From DASUKM01 sp036278735 (lineage in GTDB: Bacteria; Acidobacteriota; Vicinamibacteria; Vicinamibacterales; 2-12-FULL-66-21), in assembly GCA_036278735.1 (NCBI GenBank), contig DASUKM010000018.1, forward strand, positions 1 through 64,000: a stretch of DNA of 64,000 nucleotides, read 5' to 3'. A program made the position numbers and the translations under genes. Under the pieces are notes generated by a model that was given only the letters and a program-made list of their open reading frames with translations, made no database searches and had not been told where the DNA came from. Shown here piece after piece: positions 7,028 through 16,649 of this stretch (positions are counted from its first letter, which is position 1; each line of letters opens with the position of its first letter).

Positions 7028-8344
7028 TTACCAGCAGATTCCCTCGTACTGCGCCGGGATCTCGTCGCGCGGCGTGCTCACGCGCACCAGATCGATGACG
7101 ATCTGATCGGGGCGCGTGCGCGACAGGGCGCTCGCGAACTCCGGCGAGCGGTTCCCGACGACGATCACGTCCGACCGCTCCAGCACCTCGTCGATCGTGT
7201 CGCACAGCAGCGACGAGAGGTGCGGGATCTGCTCGTTGATGTACTGCTTGTTCGCCCCGACGAGCCGCGCGATCGATACGTTGCGGTCGTAGATGCAGAG
7301 CTGATAGCCCTTCCCGAGGAGCGCCTCGGCCAGGATGACGATCGGGCTCTCGCGCAGATCGTCGGTGCCCGCCTTGAAGCTGAAGCCAAGCAGTCCGACG
7401 CGCTTCCGCCCCGTCTCGATCACCGCGTCGATCGCATGCTGGATCTGCAGCTGATTGCTGCCGAGGATCGACTGGATCACCGGCATCTCGACGTCCACTT
7501 CGCGCGCGCGATACTGCAGCGCGCGCACGTCCTTCGGCAGGCAGGAGCCGCCGAAGGCGAAGCCCGGTTTCAGATAGTAGGCGCTGAGGTTCAGCTTCTC
7601 GTCGCGGCAGAAGATGTCCATCACCTGATGGCTGTCGATCTCGAGCCGCTTGCAGAGGCTGCCGATCTCGTTCGCGAAGGTCACCTTGAGCGCGTGCCAC
7701 GTGTTGCTCGCGTACTTGATCATCTCGGCCGTCCGGATGCTGGTCGTCACGAGCGGCGCCTCGACATGTCCGTACAGCGCCTGTGTCGGCTCGGCGTCGG
7801 AGCGATAGTTGTGGCCGACGAGCGTCAGGGGGGGATGCCGGAAGTCCTCGATCGCCGTCCCCTCGCGCAGGAACTCGGGGTTCACCGTCACGCCGAAGCC
7901 GGTCCCGTACGTCTTGCCCGATGTCCGCTCGAGCGCGGGGATGACGACCTGATGCGTCGTGCCCGGCAGCACGGTGCTCCGGACGACGACCACATGATAG
8001 CCGTCCTTGTCGCGCAGCGCCTCGCCGATCTGCTCGGCGACGCGTTCCAGGTACGTCAGATCCAGGCTGCCGTTGCGGCGGCTCGGCGTGCCGACGCAGA
8101 CGAGCGACAGTTGCGTGTCGCGGACGGCGGCGGGGGTGCTGGTCGTCGCGCGCAGGCGGCCGGCCGCGGTGTTGTCGCGGATCAAACGATCCAGGTCCTT
8201 CTCGACGATCGGGCTGCGGCCCTCGTTCAGGCTCGCCACCTTGTCGGGGTTGACGTCGACCCCCACGACCTCGTGCCCATCGGCGGCAAACGACGCCGCC
8301 GATACACTGCCTACGTACCCCAGACCAAACACAGACACCTTCAT
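7028..8344 (-). CDS. algD: GDP-mannose 6-dehydrogenase (AlgD-type)
   Basis: The 438 residues align by eye with Pseudomonas AlgD along the whole length: FGLGYVGSVSAA (NAD-binding Rossmann motif), STVLPGTT, NPEFLREG, then PGFAFGGSCLPKDVRAL with the catalytic cysteine, GTDDLRESP and the same YEGICW ending. AlgD oxidises GDP-mannose twice to GDP-mannuronate, the alginate precursor. A good ribosome site (AGGGAG) precedes the ATG. The gene lies 71 bp downstream of an asparagine-synthase-like gene, with a G-rich quadruplex-type sequence between them. A different NDP-sugar substrate (UDP-glucose) is possible, but the AlgD-specific C terminus argues for GDP-mannose. Confidence 0.85.
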   Translation of the reverse strand: MKVSVFGLGYVGSVSAASFAADGHEVVGVDVNPDKVASLNEGRSPIVEKDLDRLIRDNTAAGRLRATTSTPAAVRDTQLSLVCVGTPSRRNGSLDLTYLERVAEQIGEALRDKDGYHVVVVRSTVLPGTTHQVVIPALERTSGKTYGTGFGVTVNPEFLREGTAIEDFRHPPLTLVGHNYRSDAEPTQALYGHVEAPLVTTSIRTAEMIKYASNTWHALKVTFANEIGSLCKRLEIDSHQVMDIFCRDEKLNLSAYYLKPGFAFGGSCLPKDVRALQYRAREVDVEMPVIQSILGSNQLQIQHAIDAVIETGRKRVGLLGFSFKAGTDDLRESPIVILAEALLGKGYQLCIYDRNVSIARLVGANKQYINEQIPHLSSLLCDTIDEVLERSDVIVVGNRSPEFASALSRTRPDQIVIDLVRVSTPRDEIPAQYEGICW

Positions 8345-8388
8345 CTCGCGTCTCCCTTACCGGGGGCTCCGCACGGCGTGCGCGGCCG

Positions 8389-8414
8389 CCCGCCCCCCGC
8401 CCCCCGCACCCCCC
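8389..8414 (-). promoter_or_regulatory. G-quadruplex motif in the asnB-algD intercistronic region
   Basis: On the coding (minus) strand the 71-bp gap between the two genes contains three runs of six G and one of three G separated by 1-3 bases, beginning one base after the upstream stop codon. This fits the G3+N1-7 quadruplex pattern in the mRNA sense. It could modulate transcript ends or expression of the dehydrogenase. The sequence pattern is clear; the function is inference. Confidence 0.6.
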
Positions 8415-8415
8415 G

Positions 8416-10380
8416 CTACGCCGTCGCCCTCAGCGCGGCCTCGCGCATGGCGGTGGGCGCCGGCACCGGCAGCGTCTGCACCCCCTCGCCGTCGATGTGC
8501 GTGCGGTACCACAGTTCGAGATTCAACAAACTCCAGAGCGCGTCGCCGCCGTCCGCCGTCCCCCGCGCGTGATCGTCGATGAGCGCCGACACGGCCGCCG
8601 CGTCGATCAATCCGCGCTCGCGCGACCGGCGATCGAGCAGGACGTCGCGGGCGACGTTGGCCCACGCGCCGCGCATCCAGAGGGCGAACGGCACCGGAAA
8701 GCCCATCTTGCGCCGCGTGAGGATCTCGCGCGGGAGCACGTCGCGCGCCGCCTCGCGCAGGATCCATTTCGTCGTCAGGCCGCGCAGCTTCATGCGCGCC
8801 GGCAGCCCCGCGGCGAATTCCACGAGCGGATGGTCGAGGAACGGGACCCGGCTCTCGATCGACGCGGCCATGCTCATCTGGTCCTGCTTCATCAGCAGTT
8901 CGACGAGATACGTTTTCAGGTCCGTATAGAGCAGCCGGTCGAGCATCCCGCTCGTGCCGTTCGGCGTATCGAAGTACCGTCGCGACGGGGCGTACGCCTG
9001 GTCCGGCGTCGCCAGGCCGCCGACACGCCGGGAGAGCAGCGACGCCTGGCGCCGCAGGCCCATGCCGGCGAAGTTGTCGAAGAACATCGCCTCCGGCGTG
9101 CGCGGGAGCGCCAGGAACGATCGGCTGGCGTACCGGCGGAGCCGTCGCGGCAGCCGCGGCACGATCCGGCCGGCCACCAGGCGGCGGAGGGGAGACGGCA
9201 CATGGTTCCACGCTGCCCCGGCGCGCCAGTTCACCAGCGCGCGCGGATACTTCCCGTAGCCGGCCAGCAGTTCGTCGCTTCCCTCGCCGGTGAGCACGAC
9301 CTTGACGCGTTCGCGCGCCAGCCGCGACACGAAATACAGCGGCACGCTCGACGGATGCGCGATCGGTTCGTCCTCGTGCCAGATCAGGCGCGGGAGTGCG
9401 CCGAAGAAATCGCGGTCGCCGATGACGATTTCGTGGGCGTCGGCGCCAATCGCGCGCGACACCTGTCGCGCGTACGCCAGCTCGCTGAAGGCACGCTGCT
9501 CGAAGGCCACCGAAAAGGTTTGCAGCGGCCGGCCGATCAGGCGCGCCATCAGCGCGGCGATCGCGCTGCTGTCGAGCCCCCCCGACAGGAACACGCCCAG
9601 CGGCACGTCCGACATGAGCCGCGCGCGCACCGCATCCTCGAGGAGCGCGCGGAACCGGTCGACGGCGTCGCGGTCCGACAGTCGCGCCAGCTCGGGATGG
9701 CCGCCCTCCGGCACGTCCCACCAGGCGCGGGTCGTGACGACCCCACGCTCGAACACGAGCACGTGACCGGGAAGCAGGCGATGGATGCCGGCGAACAACG
9801 TCTCGGTTCCCGAGAGATAGCGCGTGGCCAGCAGCTCGGGCAGTCTCGCCTCGTTCGGCGTGGCGCGCACCAGGCCGCTCTCGAGGAGCGCCTTGATCTC
9901 CGATCCGAACAGGAGCCGCGTGCCCGCCAGCGTCCAGTACAGCGGTTTGATCCCCAGCCGGTCGCGCGCGAGCAGAAGCCGGCGGCGCGGCGCGTCCCAC
10001 AGGGCAAACGCGAACATCCCGCGGAAATGCTCGACGCAGGCGTCGCCCCACTGCTCGTACCCGTGCACGATCGTTTCGGTATCCGATCGCGTCTGGTAGC
10101 GGTGTCCGGCCGCCGTCAGCACTCGTCGCAGCTCCGCATGGTTGTAGATCTCGCCGTTGAAGACGAGCTGGATGCTGCCGTCTTCATTGGCGAGCGGCTG
10201 CTGCCCGGTCGCCAAATCGACGATGCTGAGACGACGGTGGCCGAGGGCGGCCTGCCCGTCGACGAAGAGGCCGGCTTCGTCGGGGCCGCGGTGCGCGATC
10301 ACGTCGCGCATGGCAATCACGCGCGCGCGATCCTCCGGCTGGAGGCCGTCAGGGCCGACGATGCCGACGATGCCGCACAT
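8416..10380 (-). CDS. asnB: Asparagine-synthase-like amidotransferase (glutamine-hydrolysing), copy 1
   Basis: The 654-residue product begins MCGIVGI with the nucleophilic Cys2 of class II glutaminases, followed by HRGPDEAG and FNGEIYN. The synthetase half shows the PP-loop SGGLDSSAIAALMARL and GEGSDELLAGYGKYP. It therefore has both halves needed to move ammonia from glutamine to an ATP-activated carboxylate. Such genes occur regularly in PEP-CTERM/exosortase EPS loci; in O-antigen loci related enzymes such as Francisella WbtH are implicated in amidating uronic acids. Placement directly before an algD gene favours such a role over asparagine supply (inference). A perfect sigma-54 promoter lies 349 bp upstream. 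Confidence 0.88.
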   Translation of the reverse strand: MCGIVGIVGPDGLQPEDRARVIAMRDVIAHRGPDEAGLFVDGQAALGHRRLSIVDLATGQQPLANEDGSIQLVFNGEIYNHAELRRVLTAAGHRYQTRSDTETIVHGYEQWGDACVEHFRGMFAFALWDAPRRRLLLARDRLGIKPLYWTLAGTRLLFGSEIKALLESGLVRATPNEARLPELLATRYLSGTETLFAGIHRLLPGHVLVFERGVVTTRAWWDVPEGGHPELARLSDRDAVDRFRALLEDAVRARLMSDVPLGVFLSGGLDSSAIAALMARLIGRPLQTFSVAFEQRAFSELAYARQVSRAIGADAHEIVIGDRDFFGALPRLIWHEDEPIAHPSSVPLYFVSRLARERVKVVLTGEGSDELLAGYGKYPRALVNWRAGAAWNHVPSPLRRLVAGRIVPRLPRRLRRYASRSFLALPRTPEAMFFDNFAGMGLRRQASLLSRRVGGLATPDQAYAPSRRYFDTPNGTSGMLDRLLYTDLKTYLVELLMKQDQMSMAASIESRVPFLDHPLVEFAAGLPARMKLRGLTTKWILREAARDVLPREILTRRKMGFPVPFALWMRGAWANVARDVLLDRRSRERGLIDAAAVSALIDDHARGTADGGDALWSLLNLELWYRTHIDGEGVQTLPVPAPTAMREAALRATA

Positions 10381-10871
10381 CAGACTTCTCCGGGGGGCTG
10401 CGTCCCGCCGGACCCTCCGCCTTCGCGCCGAAGGCGCTTCGGTGGATCCGCCGCAGCCTCGGCGCAGGCGGCCCCGACACGCTCCCTCGCGCGCCGCTCC
10501 GCCGGCGCGCTCCGCTCGCGTGGCTCGCTCGCTGCGCTCACTCGCTGCGGTTCGGCGGCAGACTTCGTCTCACGGAGCCCGGGACGCGCACGGTCGCGGA
10601 GCCCCTCCCGTAGGCGTTCCAGGCCCGTGGCTCCTTCGCTCCGCTCACGCCCTTCCAGGGTGGCGTCGCACCACACGTGGGGACCGGCTCCGTCGTCCGC
10701 GCCGTGCTGATTCACAGGGGGCCATCTGAGCAAGCGAGGTGCCAGTAGATGAGGCAATGCAGGCGGAAGAACTGTGGAACGCGCGCGCCAGAATCGGTCC
10801 GTCTTCCGCACCCCCTTCGCCGGCATGGGTAACGGACTGCTCAAATCGTGGAAGCGTGCGCCCGCGCCGGG
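10381..10871. other. 491-bp intergenic region between the two asparagine-synthase-like genes
   Basis: I see no convincing gene here. The region holds a strong minus-strand sigma-54 promoter (10729-10744) and a long GC-rich leader with many short inverted motifs built from GCGAGCG-like words (about 10480-10580). An open frame crosses it on the minus strand, but its arginine/alanine/glutamate-rich product has no recognisable fold and looks like translated non-coding repeat. Confidence 0.6.
10729..10744 (-). promoter_or_regulatory. Sigma-54 (-24/-12) promoter, perfect consensus
   Basis: Read on the minus strand the sequence is TGGCACCTCGCTTGCT, matching TGGCAC-N5-TTGCW at every specified base. 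It points towards copy 1 of the asparagine-synthase-like gene and algD. Two sigma-54 activator genes are present in the window. The predicted leader to the start at 10380 is about 340 nt. Confidence 0.75.
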
Positions 10872-12782
10872 TCAGCACGCCTGACGGACGGCCGCCGCAT
10901 CCAGGTATTCGCGATGCCAGAGTTCGAACATGAGCAACTGCCACAGCCGCAGCGTGTGATCGCGCGTGCCGGCCAGATGCTCCCGGACGAGGCGGTCGGC
11001 GACGGCGGGATCGAAGTAGCCGCGCTGGCGGGTGCGCGGCGACTCGAGCACGTCGGTGAACAGTCCCGTGAGTCCGCCGCGGAACCACGTGCCCAGCGGC
11101 ACGCCAAAGCCCTGCTTGCGACGGTCGAGAATGCCCGGCGGCAGCAGCGGCGCGAGCGCCGCCTTCAGGATGTGCTTGCGCCGCCCCTGATGAATCTTGA
11201 AGCGGGCCGGCAGCGCCGCGGCAAAGGCGATGACCTCGTTGTCGAGCAGCGGCACGCGCGATTCGATCGAGTGCGCCATGCTCATCCGGTCCACTTTGGC
11301 GAGCACGTCCTCGGGCAGGTAGGTCTCGAAGTCGACGCGCATCATCCGGCTGTGCAGCGGCAGCCCGCGGAAGCGCGTCAAGCGTTCGCGTACGAACGCC
11401 TCGCCGTCGGGCCGCGGCAGCGCGCGGCGCAGATCGCCGGAGTACAGCGCGCGGCGCTCGTCGGGATGGAAGAACGCGATCGAATCGACGTAGCGCGCGT
11501 CCGCTCCCTGCGAGACATGCCGGAGAAAATTCTTGCCGCGCGCGCCATGCGGCAACAGCGGCCACGTGTACCCGGCCAGCCGCCGGAGCCCCGGGACCGG
11601 CAGCGCGTCGAATCGCGCGACCCGGGGATGCGGCAGGTAGCGGTCGTACCCGCCGAACAGCTCGTCGCCGCCGTCTCCCGACAGGACCACGGTGACGTGC
11701 CGGCGCGCCATCTCGGAGACGTACCACGTGGGAATCGCCGACGAGTCCGCGAAGGGCTCGTCGAAGTGCGTCACGAGCCGGTCGAGCACGGAAAGCGCGT
11801 CGGGCTCGACGACGAGTTCGTGGTGATCGGTGGCGAAGTGTCGCGCCACGATCCGGGCGTATTCGAGTTCGTCGAACGCGGGATCGTTGAAGCCGATCGA
11901 GAAGGTCTGGACGGGCCGGTGGGTCGCCTGCGCCATGAACGCCACGACGGCCGAGGAGTCCACGCCTCCCGACAGAAACGCGCCGAGCGGGACGTCGCTG
12001 ATCATGTGCTGGCGCACGGCGTCGGCGAGGACGCCTCGCAGCGCCTCGGCGGCCTCGGCTTCGGTGCCGGCGAACGGCTCCTCGGCGCCGATCTCCCAGT
12101 AGCGGTGCCGCTCGACGCGCCCGTGGCGCCACCGGAGGTAGTGTCCGGGCGGCAGCTTCTCGACACCCTGGAAAATCGAGGTGTCGCGCGGCGTGTACAG
12201 AAACGCGAGAAAGTGGTCGAGGGCATGCGGATCGATCCGGCGATCGACGGCGTCGGCGGCGATCAGCGACTTGATCTCGCTGGCGAAGTACAGCCGTTGG
12301 CCGGCGGCGGTGTAGTACAGCGGCTTGATGCCGGCGCGATCGCGCGCGAGCAGGAGCGTCTGCTGCGCGGCATCCCAGAGCGCGATGGCGAACATCCCGC
12401 GCAGCCGGCGGAAGCAGTCGTCTCCCCACTCCTCGTACGCGTGGACGATCGTCTCCGTGTCGCTCGACGTCCGGAATGCGTGGCCGGCCGCTTCGAGCTG
12501 GGCACGCAGATCGCGATAGTTGTAGATCTCGCCGTTGAAGACGACCCACACGCGCCCGGTCTCGTTCGCGATCGGCTGGTGCCCGGTCGCGAGGTCGATG
12601 ATGCTGAGCCGCCGCATGCCGAGCCCCACGCCCGCGTCGACGTGAATCCCCTCGTCGTCGGGACCGCGGTGGCGGATGGACGCGCACATCCGGTGCACGA
12701 GCGCGAGATCGGCGGCGGCACGCGCGCGCGCGTCGGCTGAAGACATCCGCGTCCCGTCGGCGAATCCGGCAATTCCGCACAT
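10872..12782 (-). CDS. asnB: Asparagine-synthase-like amidotransferase (glutamine-hydrolysing), copy 2
   Basis: The start at 12782 (MCGIAGFADG) puts the glutaminase cysteine at position 2; upstream open sequence is only the shadow of the lyase gene. The 636 residues include HRGPDDEG, FNGEIYNYRDL, the PP-loop SGGVDSSAVVAFMAQ and SGDGGDELFGGYDRYLPH. All motifs of an active glutamine-dependent amide synthase are seen. It is related to but clearly diverged from copy 1 and is the last gene of a GT4 - lyase - asnB operon, only 2 bp after the lyase stop. Likely acceptors are uronic acids of the exopolysaccharide; true asparagine synthesis cannot be excluded. Confidence 0.88.
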   Translation of the reverse strand: MCGIAGFADGTRMSSADARARAAADLALVHRMCASIRHRGPDDEGIHVDAGVGLGMRRLSIIDLATGHQPIANETGRVWVVFNGEIYNYRDLRAQLEAAGHAFRTSSDTETIVHAYEEWGDDCFRRLRGMFAIALWDAAQQTLLLARDRAGIKPLYYTAAGQRLYFASEIKSLIAADAVDRRIDPHALDHFLAFLYTPRDTSIFQGVEKLPPGHYLRWRHGRVERHRYWEIGAEEPFAGTEAEAAEALRGVLADAVRQHMISDVPLGAFLSGGVDSSAVVAFMAQATHRPVQTFSIGFNDPAFDELEYARIVARHFATDHHELVVEPDALSVLDRLVTHFDEPFADSSAIPTWYVSEMARRHVTVVLSGDGGDELFGGYDRYLPHPRVARFDALPVPGLRRLAGYTWPLLPHGARGKNFLRHVSQGADARYVDSIAFFHPDERRALYSGDLRRALPRPDGEAFVRERLTRFRGLPLHSRMMRVDFETYLPEDVLAKVDRMSMAHSIESRVPLLDNEVIAFAAALPARFKIHQGRRKHILKAALAPLLPPGILDRRKQGFGVPLGTWFRGGLTGLFTDVLESPRTRQRGYFDPAVADRLVREHLAGTRDHTLRLWQLLMFELWHREYLDAAAVRQAC

Positions 12783-12784
12783 GA

Positions 12785-15202
12785 TCAGCGTCCTCCCGCC
12801 GCGCGTTGTCGTTCGGGCGCGCCGTCGTGCACGCCGTGGTAGCTGCTGGTGCCGGCGGGCAGATCGAGCCCTGGCGCCCCCTCCGGCAGCGCGAGCGCGG
12901 ACCCATTCACGAGGGAGAGCGTCACGCCGCGTGTCCGTTCCACGCACACGCACGCGACACGCCCGTCCGTCCGGACGCCGGCGGCTCCCCATGCGTGCGC
13001 CGGGCTCGGCTGCGCGGGCACGCCCCTCGGGACGGCGGCCAGGACGAGCAGATCGATGTCCGGCGTCTCGACGTGCACGGCGGCGGCGCCCCATCCGTCC
13101 CCGGGGGTTGCCTCGATCGGCCGCATGTCGACGTCGAGCCGTGCGCCGCGTGCGTGGCGCGCGGGCAGGAACGTGGCCGCACAGGCGGGCGGCCGCGCCG
13201 TCGCCGTTGCCTGCAGCACGTACGCAGGCTCCATCCGCCCGTATTCCGGCGCGTACGAGGCGAGACCGCTCGAATGCCCGGGCGCGAGCACGCGCAGTTC
13301 CGTGCTTCCTGCCATCGCCAGGATGGTGCCGTCGGTGTGCCGAAGCTCGATGCGGCCGGCGCGAACGGCCGGCGTCCACGACGGATGGAGATGCCACCAC
13401 GCGTCGGCGGTCAGCGATCGATCCCCGCCGAACAGATGATCGAGGACGAGCCAGCCGACGCCGTGCAGCGCGACGATCGTCCGGACGTGCGTGACCCCGC
13501 TGGCATCGCAGCGCGTCCCTTCCGCGACGTCGAATCCCTCGGCACGGCGGCCGAGCGTCAGGCGTGCCGCGGGGCTGCCTTCCCATCCGAACGGCCCCCG
13601 CGGCTCGACGTGATTGCGGCCGTCGATGGTCACGGTGTTGTGCATGCGGGTCGACCGGAACCGGTCGCGTGTGGCCTCGTCCATCGTGTACGTCGCGGTG
13701 CCCGGATCGACGAGGACCGGCCGTCCGCCGACCGTGAGCGTGAGGGCGAGCGCGCTCGAGTGCGCGTGGCCGCCGTTCAGGAAACCGTGCGGCCCCGCAT
13801 CGAACACCAGGTGATCGCCGGCCGCGCTGCGCCCGACGAAGTAGCCGCTGTCGGGCAGGAGGGTGGATGCGGGCGGAGGACCGCCGTGCGGCGCTGCCCC
13901 TGAGACGGCAGTCTGCGGCAGCAGCCAGAGCGCCTCTTCCGGCGCGGGCCCGACCGCCAGCGCAGGTTCGCCCAACAGCGCCGCCGCGGCGGCCAGCGTC
14001 GGCGACGCATCGGCGGGCGTCCGGCCGCACATCGGCAGCAACTGCCCGCCGTCGTCGTCGCCGATGAGCGGCAGGAGGCCCCGGTCGTCGGCCATGACGC
14101 GCAGGTAGCGCGCCTGGCGGCGAAGCGCGTCTTCGAAATCAGCCGCCGCCTCGTCGCCGGACGCGCGAGCCACGAGCAGCGCCAGCAGATAGAAGTCCGT
14201 CGAGTATCGGTGGTAGTGCGCGGATCGTTCGGCGTGTCCGCCGTCGCCGCGGATTTGACGGCGCGCCTGTTCGCGGAGCACCGCGCGTCCCAGCTCCGCG
14301 AATTCCGCCGCGCGGGCCAGTTCCGGAAGCGCACGGCCGACCCCGTACAGCGCGAGTGCTTCGCCGGTCAGATGCGTGTTCGGGCTGAAGTAGCGCGACA
14401 GATTGCGGGCGACGTGGCCAAGCTGCCGGTCGAGCCCGACCAGCAGATCCACCAGCCACGGCTCCTCGGCGTGTGCCGCCCCTTCGGCAAAGAACTCGAT
14501 GGCCCACGTCCAGGAAATCGCGCGCAGCGCGAGTTCGAGCATGCTGGCCCAGTTGATCCCGTGGAGCGGCGGATTGGCCTGCATCCAGCTCACGAGTTCC
14601 CGTTCCACGGTCTGCGGGCAGCGCCGGTCGCCGGTGAGCCACCAGGCGCGTCCGAGCGCGAGCCAGTGCTGTTGACGATTCAGCTCCCAGATGATCTTGT
14701 GGTCCCCCATCGCGGGATCCAGATAGGGCACGTCCGCCCAGAACCGGAGCGGCGCGCGACGATCGTGCACCGGATCACGATGCCAGTCCGGTGGCGTGCC
14801 GCATGCGAGATCGCGATAGCCGAGCAGATCGCAGCGCCCGGCGACGAGACGGTCGGCTCGCGCGGACGCCTCGGCGGCCGCGGCCGGAACGAGTGCCTGC
14901 AGCCGCTGGGTGAAGACCGCCCGATCGCGCGCGGTACGGGGCCAGCACGACCGTCTCGACGCGAAGTGCGCCGCCAGGCGCTCCTGGGCCAGTGGGAACG
15001 CACCTTCGCGTGCGGCTTCGCGCGCGTCGTCTGTCGAGGGGGCCGCGGCCAGGACTTGCGCGAGGTCGCCTCGGTGCCAGCGGCTCGGTCTCAGGCGCTG
15101 CGCGGCGCGCTGCGCCGCCACCCGGGTGTGAGCGGCGGCTCGAAACCGGAGTTCGGCCGGGCCCATCGCGGCCATCCGTCGAGCGAGCTGACGGCCGTTC
15201 AT
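12785..15202 (-). CDS. Heparinase II/III-type polysaccharide lyase
   Basis: The start at 15202 (MNGRQLARRMAAMGP) overlaps the stop of the glycosyltransferase gene by ATGA; the product is 805 residues. It has an alpha/alpha-toroid N-terminal half (INWASMLELALRAISW, SPNTHLTGEALALY, HAERSAHYHRY) and a C-terminal beta-sandwich with GHAHSSALALTLTVGGRPVLVDPGT and HNTVTIDGRNHVEP, the hallmark of the heparinase II/III family. No clear N-terminal signal peptide is visible. Such lyases in EPS loci cleave uronic-acid-containing chains by beta-elimination, agreeing with the sugar dehydrogenases here. It may edit chain length or be needed for recycling. The substrate is inferred only. Confidence 0.85.
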   Translation of the reverse strand: MNGRQLARRMAAMGPAELRFRAAAHTRVAAQRAAQRLRPSRWHRGDLAQVLAAAPSTDDAREAAREGAFPLAQERLAAHFASRRSCWPRTARDRAVFTQRLQALVPAAAAEASARADRLVAGRCDLLGYRDLACGTPPDWHRDPVHDRRAPLRFWADVPYLDPAMGDHKIIWELNRQQHWLALGRAWWLTGDRRCPQTVERELVSWMQANPPLHGINWASMLELALRAISWTWAIEFFAEGAAHAEEPWLVDLLVGLDRQLGHVARNLSRYFSPNTHLTGEALALYGVGRALPELARAAEFAELGRAVLREQARRQIRGDGGHAERSAHYHRYSTDFYLLALLVARASGDEAAADFEDALRRQARYLRVMADDRGLLPLIGDDDGGQLLPMCGRTPADASPTLAAAAALLGEPALAVGPAPEEALWLLPQTAVSGAAPHGGPPPASTLLPDSGYFVGRSAAGDHLVFDAGPHGFLNGGHAHSSALALTLTVGGRPVLVDPGTATYTMDEATRDRFRSTRMHNTVTIDGRNHVEPRGPFGWEGSPAARLTLGRRAEGFDVAEGTRCDASGVTHVRTIVALHGVGWLVLDHLFGGDRSLTADAWWHLHPSWTPAVRAGRIELRHTDGTILAMAGSTELRVLAPGHSSGLASYAPEYGRMEPAYVLQATATARPPACAATFLPARHARGARLDVDMRPIEATPGDGWGAAAVHVETPDIDLLVLAAVPRGVPAQPSPAHAWGAAGVRTDGRVACVCVERTRGVTLSLVNGSALALPEGAPGLDLPAGTSSYHGVHDGAPERQRAAGGR

Positions 15203-16314
15203 GCCGGCGTCGGGGCGGCGACGCCCGCAGGCGCCGCGAGACGGCGATACAGCCGCAGCCAGTGCCCGCGCACCGCCGGCCACTCCACGTCGGCGCAGGC
15301 ACGGCGGGCGGCCTCCGTGACCGACCGGACGAGCGCCGGATCGTCGAGGAGCCGCAGGACCGCCGCCGCGATCGCGTGGTGGTCGTCGCGCGGTGCGAGC
15401 AGGCCGTGGACGCCGTCGGTCAGCATCGCGGGCACGCCACCCGCGCCGGTGGAAACGACCGGACACCCGCTCGCGAACGCCTCCAGGACGGACAAGGGCA
15501 TGTTGTCGATGTCCGGCGTCTGCACGTAGACGTCCGCGTCGGCGTAGTACCGCCAGATCTGGTCGGGCGGTACGCGTCCGACGAAGGTGACCCGCTTCAG
15601 GCCCAGCTCGTCGGCCAGGCGCTGCAGCTTCGCCTGCTGCGATCCGCTTCCGACGAGCGTCAGATCGGCCTCCGGATGGCGCTGCTGCACGAGGCGAAAG
15701 GCCCGCAACGTACAGGCGACGTTGTAGAGCGGTTCGAAGCTTCGCGTCGAGAGCAGCCGCGGCCGCAGACCCTCGCGGGCGCGGAACGGGAAGCGTTCCA
15801 GATCGATGGTGTTGGCGACCACGTCCGACGGAATGCCGAACCCGGCGAACACGTCGTGGAGGAACCGCGAGGGCACCACATTGCGGTCGACGCGCCGGAG
15901 CGTCGCGCGCGCGATCGCCGATCGGCGCAGGTGATCGGGCGCTTCCCCGCTGTGGTAGTTGACGACGACGGGCTTGCCGAACAGACGTCCGACGATCGCG
16001 GCCGGCAGCGGTGCCAGCAGGAAGGACCAGTACGACGCAGAAAACACGTGGACGACGTCGGCCTTCCGCAGTTCGCGCACGAGCAGCGGCCAGTACGCGA
16101 GCTGCGTCGCGACCGTGCGGAGGTATTTCACCCGCGCCGCTCCGCGCAGCGGCCCCGGAGGCGGTGGATTGATCGGCACGAGCCAGGCGCGCACCTCGGG
16201 GTCGTCGCGCCAGGCCCGGAGGAGCCGGTCGGCCTGAATCGCCTGTCCCCCCAGAATGTCGAGGGACGGCGCGACGATCGCGACGGTGAGCGGACGGTCA
16301 CGTGTGGGGTCCAT
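15199..16314 (-). CDS. Family 4 glycosyltransferase (GT-B fold)
   Basis: The 371-residue protein starts with VAIVAPSLDILGGQAIQADRL, the glycine-rich N terminus typical of GT4, and carries the C-terminal signature VYVQTPDIDNMPLSVLEAFASG with the EX7E-like donor-binding region, then TGAGGVPAML. There are no membrane segments, so it works on the cytoplasmic face on a lipid-linked acceptor. It is the first gene of a three-gene operon with the lyase and asparagine synthase copy 2. A sigma-54-like sequence lies 38 bp upstream. Sugar specificity cannot be read from the sequence. Confidence 0.85.
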   Translation of the reverse strand: MDPTRDRPLTVAIVAPSLDILGGQAIQADRLLRAWRDDPEVRAWLVPINPPPPGPLRGAARVKYLRTVATQLAYWPLLVRELRKADVVHVFSASYWSFLLAPLPAAIVGRLFGKPVVVNYHSGEAPDHLRRSAIARATLRRVDRNVVPSRFLHDVFAGFGIPSDVVANTIDLERFPFRAREGLRPRLLSTRSFEPLYNVACTLRAFRLVQQRHPEADLTLVGSGSQQAKLQRLADELGLKRVTFVGRVPPDQIWRYYADADVYVQTPDIDNMPLSVLEAFASGCPVVSTGAGGVPAMLTDGVHGLLAPRDDHHAIAAAVLRLLDDPALVRSVTEAARRACADVEWPAVRGHWLRLYRRLAAPAGVAAPTPA

Positions 16315-16351
16315 GCGCGGGCAGCGGCCTCCTGGCAGCCGAGGTCAGCTG

Positions 16352-16367
16352 TGCAAATCGTGCGCCG
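16352..16367 (-). promoter_or_regulatory. Sigma-54-like promoter, GT4/lyase/asnB operon
   Basis: Minus-strand sequence CGGCGCACGATTTGCA keeps the essential GG at -24 and GC at -12 with the right spacing and a full TTGCA box; the -24 box has two mismatches. It lies 38 bp upstream of the GT4 start. Confidence 0.4.
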
Positions 16368-16621
16368 ATCCGTGTGCGGCGGACGTGTGCGCTGTCTTGG
16401 ACGACTGCAAGTGGCGCAACCACGGAACAGCAGAGCTAGGCCGAATCGGGTGAGTGTCGTCGAACCAGACTCATCAGTATCGCCTTACAGCCGTTGAAAA
16501 CAAGGAGAGCTGGCCCTCCAAGTGTAAAAAGTACAAACGGCTGAGTTCGCCCTGTCGGCCTTGCTGAGTTCTCAAATGCGTCGCTACGCCAGAACCCCTG
16601 AAAACTCGTGCCTTTTCAACC

Positions 16622-16637
16622 TGGTCACACATTTGCC
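16622..16637 (+). promoter_or_regulatory. Sigma-54-like promoter, DNRLRE-phosphatase pair
   Basis: TGGTCACACATTTGCC keeps TGG and TTGC at correct spacing but differs from consensus in the second half of the -24 box. It is 163 bp upstream of the first secreted phosphatase-like gene. Confidence 0.35.
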
Positions 16638-16649
16638 CTAGCGTCGGGC

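Noticed and set aside
10380..10844. 154-codon open frame on the minus strand in the gap between the asnB-like genes
   Set aside because: The product is Arg/Glu/Ala-rich with repeated RER/SAAEPxR words, no domain, and it covers the sigma-54 site; it reads as translated GC-rich repeat.
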